A stretch of DNA of 6,152 nucleotides from Spirochaetales bacterium (GTDB lineage: Bacteria > Spirochaetota > Spirochaetia > DTKZ01). The stretch is taken from assembly GCA_031274005.1 (NCBI GenBank), contig JAISQU010000120.1:1-6152 (forward strand), in the 5' to 3' direction. Below are positions 6,147 through 6,152 of this stretch, one piece after another (the first letter of the stretch is position 1; each line of letters opens with the position of its first letter). Made by a program: the position numbers and the translations under genes. Under the pieces are notes generated by a model. It ran no database searches. It was not told the DNA's origin and saw only the letters and a list, made by a program, of their open reading frames with translations.

Positions 6147-6152
6147 CCTTCA

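Larger units (their letters stand above)
6005..6151 (-). other. Doubtful minus-strand open frame entering from the right edge
   Basis: Reading leftward from 6151, 48 sense codons run without a stop to a TAA at 6007-6005. The translation ends in KKVNADALNLYESCSEN, which has a protein-like composition. No start codon or ribosome site can be placed because the frame leaves the window, and it crosses both GC-rich hairpins. It could be the C-terminus of a convergent gene. It could equally be chance openness in a repeat, since GC-rich sequence has few stops. I recognise no family. Confidence 0.15.

Overview
The window is dominated by one very long plus-strand gene. It covers about 90% of the sequence (422-5989) and encodes an 1,855-residue, single-chain, biotin-dependent acyl-CoA carboxylase. 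It is flanked upstream by the 3' end of a group II intron that looks degenerate, and downstream by a palindrome-rich non-coding tail that resembles a dispersed repeat. No CRISPR array, tRNA, rRNA or transposase gene is visible.

Layout. Positions 1 to about 231 hold the end of a group II intron: domain V at 158-190 and domain VI at about 194-228, with a branch-point adenine at 225. The middle base of the domain V catalytic triad is changed (AAC instead of AGC). Positions 232-421 are AT-rich and non-coding, with a weak terminator-like hairpin (326-343) and a sigma70-type promoter (387-415) placed so close to the start codon that the mRNA may be leaderless. The carboxylase follows at 422-5989. 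From 5992 to the window edge there are three hairpins in 160 bases and a doubtful open frame on the minus strand.

How the gene works. All activities needed for a two-step biotin carboxylation are in one chain. An N-terminal biotin carboxylase (ATP-grasp) carboxylates biotin. A beta-rich linking domain and a biotinyl carrier domain (biotin on K640) follow. A central region of about 600 residues comes next, and then a crotonase-fold carboxyltransferase with both halves present. The order is that of eukaryotic acetyl-CoA carboxylase rather than the split AccA/B/C/D subunits usual in bacteria. The product would be malonyl-CoA or another alpha-carboxylated acyl-CoA. The sequence alone does not fix the substrate.

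Organism. The group II intron, promoter style and absence of introns in the gene indicate a bacterium. The GC-rich coding region beside AT-rich spacers, the gene architecture and the style of the downstream palindromes remind me of GC-rich Treponema or related spirochaetes. This is recollection, not proof, and I hold it at low to moderate confidence.
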